27,306 nucleotides of DNA from assembly GCA_031260775.1 (NCBI GenBank), contig JAISKW010000083.1, positions 1-27,306 of the forward strand. Reading direction: 5' to 3'. Source of the stretch: Christensenellaceae bacterium (GTDB lineage: Bacteria; Bacillota; Clostridia; Christensenellales; DTU072). Under the pieces are notes generated by a model that ran no database searches, had not been told where the DNA came from, and saw only the letters and a program-made list of their open reading frames with translations. Each line of letters opens with the position of its first letter. The first letter of the stretch is position 1. Position numbers and translations under genes: made by a program. Of the stretch, positions 7,701 to 17,581 are shown piece by piece.

Positions 7701-10700
7701 TATCAACCGAACGGAAGGCACTTATTTCCTAAACGACTTTTTTTCTACGGGTAACAGCAGGCGGTATTACGACGTAGTGTTTACAATGCCCGACGTTTTG
7801 GACGAAGAGTATGTCGAGGGGAACCTCCGAGTTGTAAAACCGGCTATCGAGTATACCGTAAGACGGCGAGCCGATATGCAAATGAACGATACTACAACCA
7901 ATTCGGCGTATAAGCGCAACGCCGCATTGCAGTACACATACAATGCAACCTCCGAAAACCATATCAATACGGTAGACCACATGCGCATACTTAACGATTT
8001 TTATTCGCCGGAGGTGTTGAATACGACTGTAAACGGCGTACCATTTGCCGCCGAAAACAGAATAGCGGCGGATGAAAGTAACACCGAGGTTAAGTATTAC
8101 AACATATTAAGTGCGGAGTTGTTGATGGTATCGGGAGGGTTTATTCTTTACGGCACGGACTTTTTACATACTGAACACGGAAGCGGAGCGGCGATACCCG
8201 CGCAGTCGGCAATGCTGCCGTTCACGCAAGCCGTAGCGAATACTTATACGGTAAACACCATTTTCTTGTACGACAAAAACACCTATTCAACAAAACTGTA
8301 TTCGAGCCGTAAAACGGATTATGACCCTTTAACGGAAGGACACAGATATATGGTGGTAGGGCGCAGCACCCCTGTGGGCGGGAACTATTCAATCCAATAT
8401 ATTGATTTGGACGAAGCGGCGGCTTCAAGTTTACCGAGCGAGGCGGGCGGATACTATTATATAGCGCGTCTTTCGTTGGAAAATGCCGAAAGATTTGCGG
8501 TTTCGCGCGGGACGTATGAAATTATGAAGGCGTCTGCCGGAGTTTTCTCCCTTGCTGCGGAAAACCACTCGCCCGAGGCGGGGCGCACCGAAAGCTATTT
8601 GGGCGGAGTCGCTGCGGTATACAACCTCATGTTCGGCGAGGCGTTCTCGGCAATTACCTTTAAGCAAAGGACGGTTGAAAACGGAGGGTCGGAAATAACC
8701 ACAACAGGTGAGTCCTCCGCATTAGTCGCATTGACGGAGGTTACTTTCTTAAAAGCCGACGGAACGGCATACGGAGAAGAATATGACAACGGAACAATCT
8801 ATTTTTACCGCACCTCAATAGACAGCGGAGGCTCGTATCTTTTAGGTCGGTTTGTCGTCCCCGAGGGCACGACGACCGCCGGGACGCACAACATAAACGT
8901 AACCTTTATGCCTATCGATTTAACGAAGAATCCCGTAACGAACGAGCTCCTCACGGGTACCGACGGGGCGGCGTTTATCGCGAATAATTTTGATACGTTT
9001 TACAGCAAATATTACGCGGTATCCTCAGATTCTTATGCCCTTAAAGTCCACGGCTTTCATAGCGGAAACTATGATACCGTAACAAAGAATATTCAGATTA
9101 TTGTCGCGCCAAAACCGGTTTTCTCGATTGCGGCAAATACTAATACGTCGGACATCGTTTACGACGGAGCGACTCATACGACGGCTTATACGGTAAATAC
9201 CGGAGTAGAAGGTGCCAATCTACCTACACCCGCGCCGTTGTATTACCAAATAACCGAGGATGAGGCTGCGGCGTACATAAACAAATACAACGAGCTTTAT
9301 ACTAAATTTATTGCAGTCGGAGGGCCTTATTACAGCGAAACCGGAGATTACATAAAGAATATGTATGCAAGAACGCGTGCAGCCGAAAACGCGTTTACAT
9401 TGATTTTAGGCACGGGAAGAGTGTCGGTCATACCGCGAACCGCCGGATATTATATCGCCGTAATTAAATCGCCCGCAGGGTATAATTACAGATATAACTT
9501 TGCGGAAGTTTTCGAAATTAAGAAGCGCGGAATAATAGTCGGGCTGCCCGAGCAAAGCGTGTGCGACGACTTAGTAAGCCGCGTAACCGACCCCGAAACA
9601 ATAAACCCCGCGACGCAGATGCCTACGGAGTACGGCACGTATTTAATGTATGCGTACGGAGTTATCGGCGAGCCGGTCGCGACGTTTACTACGCAGGGAG
9701 GTTCGCCCTTGGCTCAAAAGCCCGTGCTAATATACTCTTTAAGACGGGTGTCTGCGCAAACGCACGCGGCGGGTGAGTACATTTTTGAGGAACAAAACAT
9801 CCTGACGCTGCAAGGAATCGATGCGGGAACATACCTTATCGAAGTCATCGTTTCGGATGAAAACAATAAGGGAAGTATTACGACAATTATTCATGTATCC
9901 GCCGCGCTGTCGCACGACTATCAGGTGGAATTACCCGAACTTGTGAGCCTTTTCCCGACATATAATTTGAACTCGTACATTCCGCAAGAGCAGCTTGGCG
10001 ATAATACGACGGGTCATTTAATTTACGGTATGAGCTTAAAGGAAGCGGAGCAGTACATCCTTAGCGGAAGTCAGGGCTTTGTTAAGTATTTAGGCGGAGT
10101 AATTAACGGGAAATGGACATTTGAGAATTCCGACGACGTTTTGAACGTCAAACTGCATGCGAACGGCAGCGGAATAGTTATATCACAAAAGCGGAACATT
10201 GTTTGGAGAGCCTACGACGGAGACGGAAATGTGAACAATAACTTCGAGCAATACAGCTACGCCGTAGATATTATTGTAGCGCGTAACGTGTTGACCGCGG
10301 AAGGAATAACGCTTGGAGAAATTACCTACGGAGCCGCCGTATCGACTGCGGCAATTAACGGGTTGCTCGTGCCCAAAACCGTTTATGCGGCGGTTCCCGG
10401 GTACAATCTGAACCAAGTAAACGTCCCGCAGGATTTTACCGTGCAAAACGGACAGGGAGGCTATTACGGCGAGGCGGCTTCGTCCGGCTTCAACATCGTG
10501 TGGATGGACGGAGCGAACGTTCCTAACGCGGGTTCGCTGAACGTTGAGTTCCGAATAATCCTGAGTACGAGCGGAAGCGCGTCTTTGGACATTAACAATT
10601 ATTATATTTCGCAGGAAACTCTCACAAGACTGCTGACGGTTAACAGAAAGCAGGTTTCGGGGTACTTTAACGCGGTCGAAAGGGACGGCGAAACTTACTA

Positions 10701-13700
10701 TAACCAGCCGGTTACTACGGTTTTCGGAACGATGGTAAACCCGATATATACGGTGGTCGTTAACGGCGCACTGTACGGGCAAGAGAGCTTCGTTTACGGC
10801 GAATACGGCAACCCCGAGGCGTTTAACCAGGTAAAAATTGAGTATTATGACGAAGGCGTTCAATTTGTGCCGTCGGCATATACCGTGCCTAAAACTTATG
10901 CGAACTCACAAACCACATACCAAATAAGAATTTCGCTGTCCGGCAATTATGTTTTCGGCGGCAGCGGAATAATATCCGCAAGCTTAACGATAAGCCAGGT
11001 CGCCGATGCGGAATTATCGGTGGTAAAGGCGGGCAAGAATAACGCCGCAGTTTACGGAACGCCGTTGTCGGATGTAACGTTTGAGAACTCCGTTACTACA
11101 AAGGAAGCGGGAGTAAGAATAGGCACCGCGTATTTCTACGGAACGCTCGTTCTTAAGAGCGGTATCGACGGCACGGAGGTGAAGAACGTCGGCAACTATG
11201 ACATCGACTATGAGTTTGTACCCGACGATACGCTCATAACCCTCGCCGACGGAACGATTCTTGATTATACATATAAGTACGCGTTTGAAAAGATGCGCGC
11301 GGAGTACGAGGACGACAGCGAAACGAAGAATCCGTATATTATTACGACGAACATAGCAATAAGCAAAAAGGAGGTAACGCTCGGCACCGTATCGCCTCTT
11401 ATCGTAACATATAACGGCAATGCGCAATCGCCGCTCTTTACCGCATTCGACGGGAATTTAGATTTAACGCCGTACGTTTCGTTTGTCGTTACGAACAGAC
11501 GGAATAATACCCAGCTGCCGTTTGAAGTGTCGTCTATGCTTGATGCAATGCGCTACGACGTGCATATAGAGCTTGCCGAGTCCGTGCAAAACTATTGGGG
11601 CGATTTGCGTATTGTGTACGAAATTACACGTAAGCCCATTACTGTAACCTATAATGCGGCGGACTTGGAGCAGGAACACGCAGACGGTTTCCGAGGAGTA
11701 GCATATACCTTGTCCGACGAGGCGGCGCGCGCGAGTGCGATTCTTTATTATTATGATATCAACAGTGCCCGGTTTGAGGACTCTACTCTGAGCGTTCCGG
11801 GCAAGTATACAACGGTGGTGCTGTTTAGCGGCAACTACATCTTTGACGGCTATTATGTGAGCGGACAAGTCGGCGAAAAGACGACCGTTTATACCTATTA
11901 TTACCCGACGCTTATGTCGGTAACGAACCTGCAGCAGCAGTACGGAGCGACGGTTGAACCGACGGTGACGTTCTCTTATGCGGGGATGACGACGCCGTTT
12001 AAGAACTATACGGTGATTTATAGCGGCGCGTTACCGGTGAACGATATTACAAAAATCAACGCCGCGGCGTACGACGTTTCAATACATACGACGTTTAACG
12101 GATTAGACAGAATCTATACGCATGTAGTGTCGGGCGAAAATCCCACGGTGTACGGTGCGGCAACCATAGTATTGAGCGTAACACCGCGACCGGTTACTTT
12201 AATTATTACACCGACCGCAACAAACGACGCAACGCACCCGTTCGTCTATGCGTTTAACGGCGCGGGCAGAACGCCCCTTGCATATACCGGAGAAAGCGGC
12301 TTGCAGAACCTGACAAACGGAGGAATTAAAACCGATTTGAATTCGGCAGTGACTTTTCGTTATAAACTGAATACCGTCGACGCGCCTCTTACGGCAACGC
12401 CTCCCGTAGACGCCGGGGAATATGTTCTGCAGGTGCAAAGCACGGATACGAACTACGTAATCACGCAAAACGGCGCGCAGGACGGGAAATACTTTACCTT
12501 AATCAGGATAAATAAAGCGGTACTTACCGGGCTGATTCCTCCGGCAATCCGAACGGCGTATTCTTACGGAGAGAGCTCTTCGACGATAGAGTTTTTTGCG
12601 GGCGGCTATGCGTATTATCAAAACATATTTACCGGCTTGACCAACGTCGGCTCGCAAGGCACGTGGAGAATCAATCCGGCTTTTGAATATTTGTTGTTTA
12701 ACGCAGTCCCGGGAGGTTCGCCGGTTTACGTTCCGGTGCAGTTTGTGCCCGCAACGGATAACTTTGTTGTATATGAGAACGTAGGCGTGTCCGTAGCGGT
12801 AAACAAGGGCGATATTTCGGATTATTTAGGTGTGTCGGAAACGAATTTAACGTTAATATACAACTCGCTTGCCAAAACACTCACGCCAAGCTTTAACGCC
12901 GCGCTGTACGTTGCGGACAGAACGAACGAAAGCGGCGACGCGCCGGGGCATACGGAAGCGGTAGTTTTATCGCTCGCATACAACGGTTCAAGCATTGCGC
13001 CGAGCAACAGCGGAACGTATACTTTAACGGTTTCGGTATTCCAAAGTGCGTACTATAAGGGCACAAAAACGCTTGAAGTGCCGCTTATCATCGGCAAAGC
13101 GGAACCGCAAATCAGCGGAATTCAGGTTGCGTTGAAGCCGGGAACCGGGTACAACGGCGAGGCATTGCTTGCCGTCGGCAACACGATTATCGCCGACCTT
13201 TACGTAAGGGAGGGGAGGAGCGAGCTTCCCGGGTTTGTAAGCGGAATCACGGGCGACTTTATTATTTACGAAAACAACAATCTTTCCGCGCCTTATTCGA
13301 ACGAAAGACCCGTGTCTATTATGTTTGTGCCGCTTGATTCGGATAACTATGTTACGGTAGTCCGTACGGTTTATGCGAACATACCCTCAAGGCAAAACTT
13401 GGTGCTTGGCACGAACTTTAATATGCCCGTTGTCGACTCGACCAAATTCACATACGGGCAGCGGCTGTCAGAGGCGGTACTTACCGCAACGGTGGGAACG
13501 CCGACGGTCCCCGTACCCGGCACGTTCTCGTGGGTAGAACCGAACTCGGTCCCCGCTGCGGGCGCGCATCCGTTGTTCAGATTCACGCCGTCCTCCGAAA
13601 AACTTGCGGCAGCGGTAGTAATTAACGGCACAACGTACGGCACAACTCTTTCGTATTACGATATATACGGAGTTTATGAAGGCCCGATTTCGAGCAGTTT

Positions 13701-16700
13701 TGTCGTGGAATTTGCCGATTTAGGCGTTAAGAGCGATACCATAGCTTACGGCTACGACGGCGAACTTGCTACCGATATAGACTTTTCCAGGGTTCTTTTC
13801 TACAACAACAGCCTTTACCCCGACGGCACCGGGGAGGGAATTACTTACTTTGCATTGGAGCAAAGCTCGTTCTACAAGCCGACGGATGAGTCCGGACAAA
13901 TTTTGCGTTATGACGGCAATAACGACGGAGCCTATGACGGGATTATTAGTTCGGTAATGGAGTTGGTATTCACGGTAAACGCGTCAAATTACAATGCATT
14001 GCCTATATTCTTGGCAAACATTAAAACCGAAAACGGCATCGAATCGCCTTATGAGGAAGGTAACGGAATCAAAAACCCCATTGCGGCAAGAATAAAGCTG
14101 CGCCTACCGGCGGATTTATATGTTTTAGAGCGTGACGTTTTCCAATATACGGCGGTTCACGAATACGGCGGAATGGACGGATTGTCGGCGGCGGAGCTTT
14201 CGGAATTTTTGATTGACGTAGGCAGGGCGGCAATCCACGCGCCTGCGGGATACGATGACTGGAACTTCCAAACGAGGAGCGCGTTTAAGGTACTCAGCAT
14301 CTACCATACGAGCGGAGAGGTATCGCACGTGAGCAAAACCGGCAATTATACTGCGGTCGTCGAATATGAGGATGTTCGGTTCTTCGGCAGGTTCACGGTC
14401 GCCTTCTCCATTGCAAAAGAGGACGTAAGCGGCAAAATAGAGTTCAAACAGACCGATTTAATAACGATAACCGGCAACGAGATATATCAAACAATCGGGG
14501 TCGTTTACGGCACAATCCGCAGCGATACGTACGATATGAAGGAAATTGCGGGCTTAGGCGAGGTGGAATTTTCGTTCTATTACGAGGACTATGCCGGCGG
14601 CGAAAGCGCGTACGGCGCGATATCGCCGAGGAGTACCGGAATGTACCGCGTAACGGTATCGTTCTCAACGGATAATGCTTACGGCTCAAGAATGTTCGAT
14701 TATACCGTATTGCCGCGCGCGATTAGCGTTGAAAGCGTTGCACCGACCTATTTCTTCTCGTACGGCGAGGCGGTCGTATCCGCATTTACGTCGGAAATAC
14801 CGTTAGATTACTCGGCATTAACGGTATATTACACTGATAAAGGCGAGTATGACGCATATCAATTGCGCTTGAACGAGGGCAAAACGGGTGCGGAGTTAGG
14901 CACGCTTAACTTCTCTGCAACCGCGCCCGAATCGGTAGGTTCGTATACCGCGTACGCGGTTTACTCCGACGGGAACTATACCGCAACCACGCAAACGTTT
15001 GTTATTACAATTAACCCCGTGGCGACAATCTTCCAACAACAGCCGATCGTTACGGGCGGAAAGTACGGTCAAACGATAGGCGACAGCATAGTTTCGGGCG
15101 GGAGCGTAATTAATATGGTAACGCGTGCGGTACTGACGACGGATGATTATTACTATTCGTTTGATAACCCGCTAACCCTCCAAAACGAAAGCGAAACAAG
15201 GTTCACGCAAACGGGGCTCGTGCGCGTTACTGTGTACGCAATACCGCTGAACGGCAATTATTTATTCTCGGAATACGAGGTAACCATAAACGTAAGCAGA
15301 GGAGTGGTCGTCATATATGCCGAGATAACCGAGGTGCCGTATACGGGCAGAGGACTTCCTGAACCGGCAGTGCTTTTCCGCACGGAGCCCGCAAGCAACG
15401 AGGGAGTAAGTATCGGGTTGCGTGTAGACTATTGGCAGGGGATAAACCGTGCCGACCCGATTGCGGCGGGCGATTATATCGCGGACGTTTACGTGCTTAA
15501 CGAGAATTACGAAGGACATGCGCAGTTCCCTATTACAATATTAAAAGCGACGCCGACGGTAACGGTAGCTCCCGGGGTAGCCGCTTTGCGGTTTAACGAC
15601 TCGCTGCTTGACGCAGTTTTCTACGGCGGCAGAGTAGCGATAGAAGGAGGCAGCGACAATATAGCGGGGCATTTCGAGTACATTAACAACTTTATTCCGC
15701 CGAGAGCGGGCTACTTGCCCGAAACGAACGACGAAAAAACGGTGTATTCCTATAGGTTTGTGCCGTCAGACCCCAACATTCTGTCAGTCGTTATCGACCC
15801 CGTGTTGCACCCCGAGCTGGAGAGCGTGTTTGCCGTTATTCAAAAAGCGTTTGCGGAAATATCCGTGTTAAACCGACAGTTCTATTACGGTGACCGTCTT
15901 GACGGCGGAGTTACACCCATAACAAATCCCGCAAACCTCTCTTATGAGTGGGTTTTGGGCTACAATTTTGTCGATTCAAATACCGAGGAGGCAGGGTTCC
16001 TGTTCAACTTCGACTCCGCCGACAGGTATGCGTTCAGAGTAGGACAGAGGATTTACGCAATACGGGTTACGGACGATAACTACGAGGGCGAATATTACTT
16101 CGAAGTAAGCGTATCAAAGAGGGAGCTTATTATCGACTTCACCGACGCCGCAACGGGAGGGAACGTAACCGAATACTATATGACCTACGGAAACGCGGCG
16201 CGTCCCGGGGTTTCGGTACACGAAGCATCGATTGCTTCTATAGACAATTTGGATAAGGCGGCGGAGCTGACGAAAGTACTTGTCGTTAAGTATGTGGCAG
16301 CGGACGGAAGCATTTACACATATTTGCCCTCCGCAATAGGCGTGTATACCGTGGTAATAGACGTCGAGGACGAGCATTACGATATAGCCGCGGGGATGTC
16401 GCGAAAATATACGATAGGCAAGGGCGTTGTAACGCTGTTGGAATTTGATTTCTCGGCAACGCAATACTACGGCTCGAACACCGCACCGTTCATAAACATT
16501 GCGCCGCTCGGAGTGCATTATACGATATACTACGAGGACAAGGAGACGTTGCCGAAGTCGGCGCGCTCGTATTCCGTCCGTGTTTTGATTGACGACCCTA
16601 ACTACGAAACCAAATCGGCGGTAGGCGTTTATGTCGTCGAAAGAAAGCCCGTAACTATAACGAGTATATCGGTTGAAAACAAACGCTATGACGGCAACTC

Positions 16701-17523
16701 AACGCTGAGCGTAACGGGTGTTTTGGCGGGGATTATGCCCTCCGACGAGGTGTTCCTGTCGCTGAAAGCGCGCACGAAAGGAGGTTACTCCGAGCCCGGT
16801 GAATACAATGTGGAGTTTGTAGATGTAGTTTTAACCGGTTTATCGGCGGCAAACTACGTCGTAAGTCCCCCGACTTACGGGAGGAAGATTGAAATACTCG
16901 CAACCGAAGCGGTATCGCCTAACGGCAAAGGATATCTGCAGAGCGCGGCGGGGAGCGGCTTCGACTCAACCTTTACCGTGGCAATCGAAGAAAAGTACGC
17001 CGAAGCGAACAAGAACAACTTTATTACGATGTTTCTCGGCGAAAAAACCGTAATAATAAACACGACAATCCTTTCGGGCGGCGCACCTGCGAGCTTGGGA
17101 GGGCTAACGAAGTTCTCAATTCTGATACCCGAGGAGATGCGGAGCAGCAATAATTTGCGAATCGAAGCGGTAGGCGAATTAAAGAGCCAAGGCGTAACGT
17201 TTACAAGAGAGGGCGATTATATTACCTACTACGCAACGAGCGGCGGAAATATCGCAATAACGCGGCAAAATTTCCCCTATTGGTTGGTAATTGCCGGCGG
17301 ATTAGTACTTATCCTCATTTTAGGTATAATATTTGTTAAGATTGTTATGCCCACGCGTGTGCGTAAACATCTTAGCCGCGACGTAGAGATTGCTATGGCG
17401 AATCAAGAGGTCGCGCCGAAGTCAAGAGAGGAAAGACGCGCCGATAACATCAGGCGTAAACAGCTTGTTAAATACGGCACGGGATTGAACTCTCCGTTCT
17501 ATAATAAGGACGAGAATAATTAA
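4741..17523 (+). CDS. Giant membrane-anchored surface protein with MBG/YDG-like beta-sandwich modules
   Basis: I choose the ATG at 4741 (4260 residues) because it is followed at once by a signal/anchor sequence (MKKVIKRNLLVTVAVFIAA; hydrophobic core about residues 8-26). An in-frame TTG at 4687 would add 18 residues. There is no Shine-Dalgarno at the ATG. The first 1450 residues are a unique, Gly/Ser/Thr/Asn/Tyr-rich extracellular region with an Ig-like linker around residue 670 (DNDAPPVPVIS). From about 1455 to 4060 there are some twenty modules of 100-130 residues with linkers such as KKEVTL, RKPITV, KAEPQI and KATPTV. They mix two known surface-module patterns: YGQxL...FxP...NY and YTG...P...AGDY...NYEG. 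The last is a clear YDG domain (RKPVTITSISVENKRYDG). A transmembrane helix at about 4181-4201 and a basic tail of about 59 residues follow; there is no LPXTG or SLH motif. An adhesin or structural stalk role is inferred. Confidence 0.85.
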   Translation: MKKVIKRNLLVTVAVFIAAIAAMLVFAHGAKILNPDNPFFVSEDGKVALAAFPPAVWQTPDAGNSDMFFHTYNDGTVRNTEFNRHGVKDKYADIDHNGQYTSADAGYYADWGLTMLRRNSAAGAFTGLQFNNNTLSAAGIGDGITPVAQSGTVPSYTGVGDTRALYDYVVKSTGTATSYNATAKGAVTYQKAGGGSITAVSRIGLVEDEDFGLANNDLTSLNGAEYYGFNGIFTALMLPLRLGIGSAATEGGNANIPSSLALSTVKIPASYNISITNGGGAPFTVSYGMRWYLLDGPTVRSTSSNITNIAAGRTVGAGSTATFNADCILLPFFQGINDPHGYLEVFYVITGASGISATINSTDVMVDLDLSGDTAESKIGVRFDNFSGTNSVYATPLRNQAPSEPTGFTGAPGAKITVSGINRADSTVYSYGDQTVLSTPDGVGSKMYVKYGDTIRIALPLATKGTGNLTSFALTVSRNPADEFFKSLAYANFSTIFDYQNIVSNYSWGGTGGSAVQSPLLTQNLLRQYPGGETELYRTENSGMNSGYNSVYVPTDYAALLSPVMYNAFGGTDSSDWGGDLGIEISNELRAPVSKISEGLIFEEGSYAVWAYADFTVNGTFGSAITSENRNAFTINAFMPRGYEGGTLIGGNNQLTPSKASVPPMYFILDNDAPPVPVISQTSDLGSKILSGKWYVDKACPEIVLDGYSVGKSSINYLSSEKVYAFVSVADASRIELQEDFNLATDTKVIVSNEVNTMKQFIGNLTYNSSSDERLFENRGANSTGEATSMPNVLSMNPVPSYSDASETYNNKYSSTRGGTYSVFLYAVDEVGNYSVAKYTGDTGGLGNWKVDAATYTFDLRVQMNSENIYAGTDEENRIVRLENDYAGNFEFYVITGNYFSGDTCTLSMQTLASYPQFQNFSAGGGQGSVYQSATAGAKRGEKVCIRFALTTNTLTDTSFYATIGDSATPSSFMKWGLSGIYSERLAINRTEGTYFLNDFFSTGNSRRYYDVVFTMPDVLDEEYVEGNLRVVKPAIEYTVRRRADMQMNDTTTNSAYKRNAALQYTYNATSENHINTVDHMRILNDFYSPEVLNTTVNGVPFAAENRIAADESNTEVKYYNILSAELLMVSGGFILYGTDFLHTEHGSGAAIPAQSAMLPFTQAVANTYTVNTIFLYDKNTYSTKLYSSRKTDYDPLTEGHRYMVVGRSTPVGGNYSIQYIDLDEAAASSLPSEAGGYYYIARLSLENAERFAVSRGTYEIMKASAGVFSLAAENHSPEAGRTESYLGGVAAVYNLMFGEAFSAITFKQRTVENGGSEITTTGESSALVALTEVTFLKADGTAYGEEYDNGTIYFYRTSIDSGGSYLLGRFVVPEGTTTAGTHNINVTFMPIDLTKNPVTNELLTGTDGAAFIANNFDTFYSKYYAVSSDSYALKVHGFHSGNYDTVTKNIQIIVAPKPVFSIAANTNTSDIVYDGATHTTAYTVNTGVEGANLPTPAPLYYQITEDEAAAYINKYNELYTKFIAVGGPYYSETGDYIKNMYARTRAAENAFTLILGTGRVSVIPRTAGYYIAVIKSPAGYNYRYNFAEVFEIKKRGIIVGLPEQSVCDDLVSRVTDPETINPATQMPTEYGTYLMYAYGVIGEPVATFTTQGGSPLAQKPVLIYSLRRVSAQTHAAGEYIFEEQNILTLQGIDAGTYLIEVIVSDENNKGSITTIIHVSAALSHDYQVELPELVSLFPTYNLNSYIPQEQLGDNTTGHLIYGMSLKEAEQYILSGSQGFVKYLGGVINGKWTFENSDDVLNVKLHANGSGIVISQKRNIVWRAYDGDGNVNNNFEQYSYAVDIIVARNVLTAEGITLGEITYGAAVSTAAINGLLVPKTVYAAVPGYNLNQVNVPQDFTVQNGQGGYYGEAASSGFNIVWMDGANVPNAGSLNVEFRIILSTSGSASLDINNYYISQETLTRLLTVNRKQVSGYFNAVERDGETYYNQPVTTVFGTMVNPIYTVVVNGALYGQESFVYGEYGNPEAFNQVKIEYYDEGVQFVPSAYTVPKTYANSQTTYQIRISLSGNYVFGGSGIISASLTISQVADAELSVVKAGKNNAAVYGTPLSDVTFENSVTTKEAGVRIGTAYFYGTLVLKSGIDGTEVKNVGNYDIDYEFVPDDTLITLADGTILDYTYKYAFEKMRAEYEDDSETKNPYIITTNIAISKKEVTLGTVSPLIVTYNGNAQSPLFTAFDGNLDLTPYVSFVVTNRRNNTQLPFEVSSMLDAMRYDVHIELAESVQNYWGDLRIVYEITRKPITVTYNAADLEQEHADGFRGVAYTLSDEAARASAILYYYDINSARFEDSTLSVPGKYTTVVLFSGNYIFDGYYVSGQVGEKTTVYTYYYPTLMSVTNLQQQYGATVEPTVTFSYAGMTTPFKNYTVIYSGALPVNDITKINAAAYDVSIHTTFNGLDRIYTHVVSGENPTVYGAATIVLSVTPRPVTLIITPTATNDATHPFVYAFNGAGRTPLAYTGESGLQNLTNGGIKTDLNSAVTFRYKLNTVDAPLTATPPVDAGEYVLQVQSTDTNYVITQNGAQDGKYFTLIRINKAVLTGLIPPAIRTAYSYGESSSTIEFFAGGYAYYQNIFTGLTNVGSQGTWRINPAFEYLLFNAVPGGSPVYVPVQFVPATDNFVVYENVGVSVAVNKGDISDYLGVSETNLTLIYNSLAKTLTPSFNAALYVADRTNESGDAPGHTEAVVLSLAYNGSSIAPSNSGTYTLTVSVFQSAYYKGTKTLEVPLIIGKAEPQISGIQVALKPGTGYNGEALLAVGNTIIADLYVREGRSELPGFVSGITGDFIIYENNNLSAPYSNERPVSIMFVPLDSDNYVTVVRTVYANIPSRQNLVLGTNFNMPVVDSTKFTYGQRLSEAVLTATVGTPTVPVPGTFSWVEPNSVPAAGAHPLFRFTPSSEKLAAAVVINGTTYGTTLSYYDIYGVYEGPISSSFVVEFADLGVKSDTIAYGYDGELATDIDFSRVLFYNNSLYPDGTGEGITYFALEQSSFYKPTDESGQILRYDGNNDGAYDGIISSVMELVFTVNASNYNALPIFLANIKTENGIESPYEEGNGIKNPIAARIKLRLPADLYVLERDVFQYTAVHEYGGMDGLSAAELSEFLIDVGRAAIHAPAGYDDWNFQTRSAFKVLSIYHTSGEVSHVSKTGNYTAVVEYEDVRFFGRFTVAFSIAKEDVSGKIEFKQTDLITITGNEIYQTIGVVYGTIRSDTYDMKEIAGLGEVEFSFYYEDYAGGESAYGAISPRSTGMYRVTVSFSTDNAYGSRMFDYTVLPRAISVESVAPTYFFSYGEAVVSAFTSEIPLDYSALTVYYTDKGEYDAYQLRLNEGKTGAELGTLNFSATAPESVGSYTAYAVYSDGNYTATTQTFVITINPVATIFQQQPIVTGGKYGQTIGDSIVSGGSVINMVTRAVLTTDDYYYSFDNPLTLQNESETRFTQTGLVRVTVYAIPLNGNYLFSEYEVTINVSRGVVVIYAEITEVPYTGRGLPEPAVLFRTEPASNEGVSIGLRVDYWQGINRADPIAAGDYIADVYVLNENYEGHAQFPITILKATPTVTVAPGVAALRFNDSLLDAVFYGGRVAIEGGSDNIAGHFEYINNFIPPRAGYLPETNDEKTVYSYRFVPSDPNILSVVIDPVLHPELESVFAVIQKAFAEISVLNRQFYYGDRLDGGVTPITNPANLSYEWVLGYNFVDSNTEEAGFLFNFDSADRYAFRVGQRIYAIRVTDDNYEGEYYFEVSVSKRELIIDFTDAATGGNVTEYYMTYGNAARPGVSVHEASIASIDNLDKAAELTKVLVVKYVAADGSIYTYLPSAIGVYTVVIDVEDEHYDIAAGMSRKYTIGKGVVTLLEFDFSATQYYGSNTAPFINIAPLGVHYTIYYEDKETLPKSARSYSVRVLIDDPNYETKSAVGVYVVERKPVTITSISVENKRYDGNSTLSVTGVLAGIMPSDEVFLSLKARTKGGYSEPGEYNVEFVDVVLTGLSAANYVVSPPTYGRKIEILATEAVSPNGKGYLQSAAGSGFDSTFTVAIEEKYAEANKNNFITMFLGEKTVIINTTILSGGAPASLGGLTKFSILIPEEMRSSNNLRIEAVGELKSQGVTFTREGDYITYYATSGGNIAITRQNFPYWLVIAGGLVLILILGIIFVKIVMPTRVRKHLSRDVEIAMANQEVAPKSREERRADNIRRKQLVKYGTGLNSPFYNKDENN

Positions 17524-17543
17524 TAGTAATAGGAAATAGGGAC

Positions 17544-17563
17544 GCCGTTGTATTCGCAACGGC
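17544..17563 (+). other. Perfect hairpin between the giant gene and the hydrolase gene
   Basis: GCCGTTG (17544-17550) and CAACGGC (17557-17563) form a perfect 7-bp stem with a TATTCG loop, 20 bases after the giant gene's stop codon and 18 bases before the hydrolase ATG. No T-tract follows, so it is a poor intrinsic terminator; it could protect or process the very long upstream mRNA, or be part of the hydrolase gene's leader. Confidence 0.5.
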
Positions 17564-17581
17564 AACCCTAAACAGTAAATA

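Noticed and set aside
10183..10863. 226-codon open frame opposite the giant gene, and similar ones near 11014-11868 and 16114-16518
   Set aside because: They lie antisense to well-supported codons of the giant gene. Their Arg/Val/Tyr-rich products reflect the complement of its codon usage, and no family resemblance is seen.
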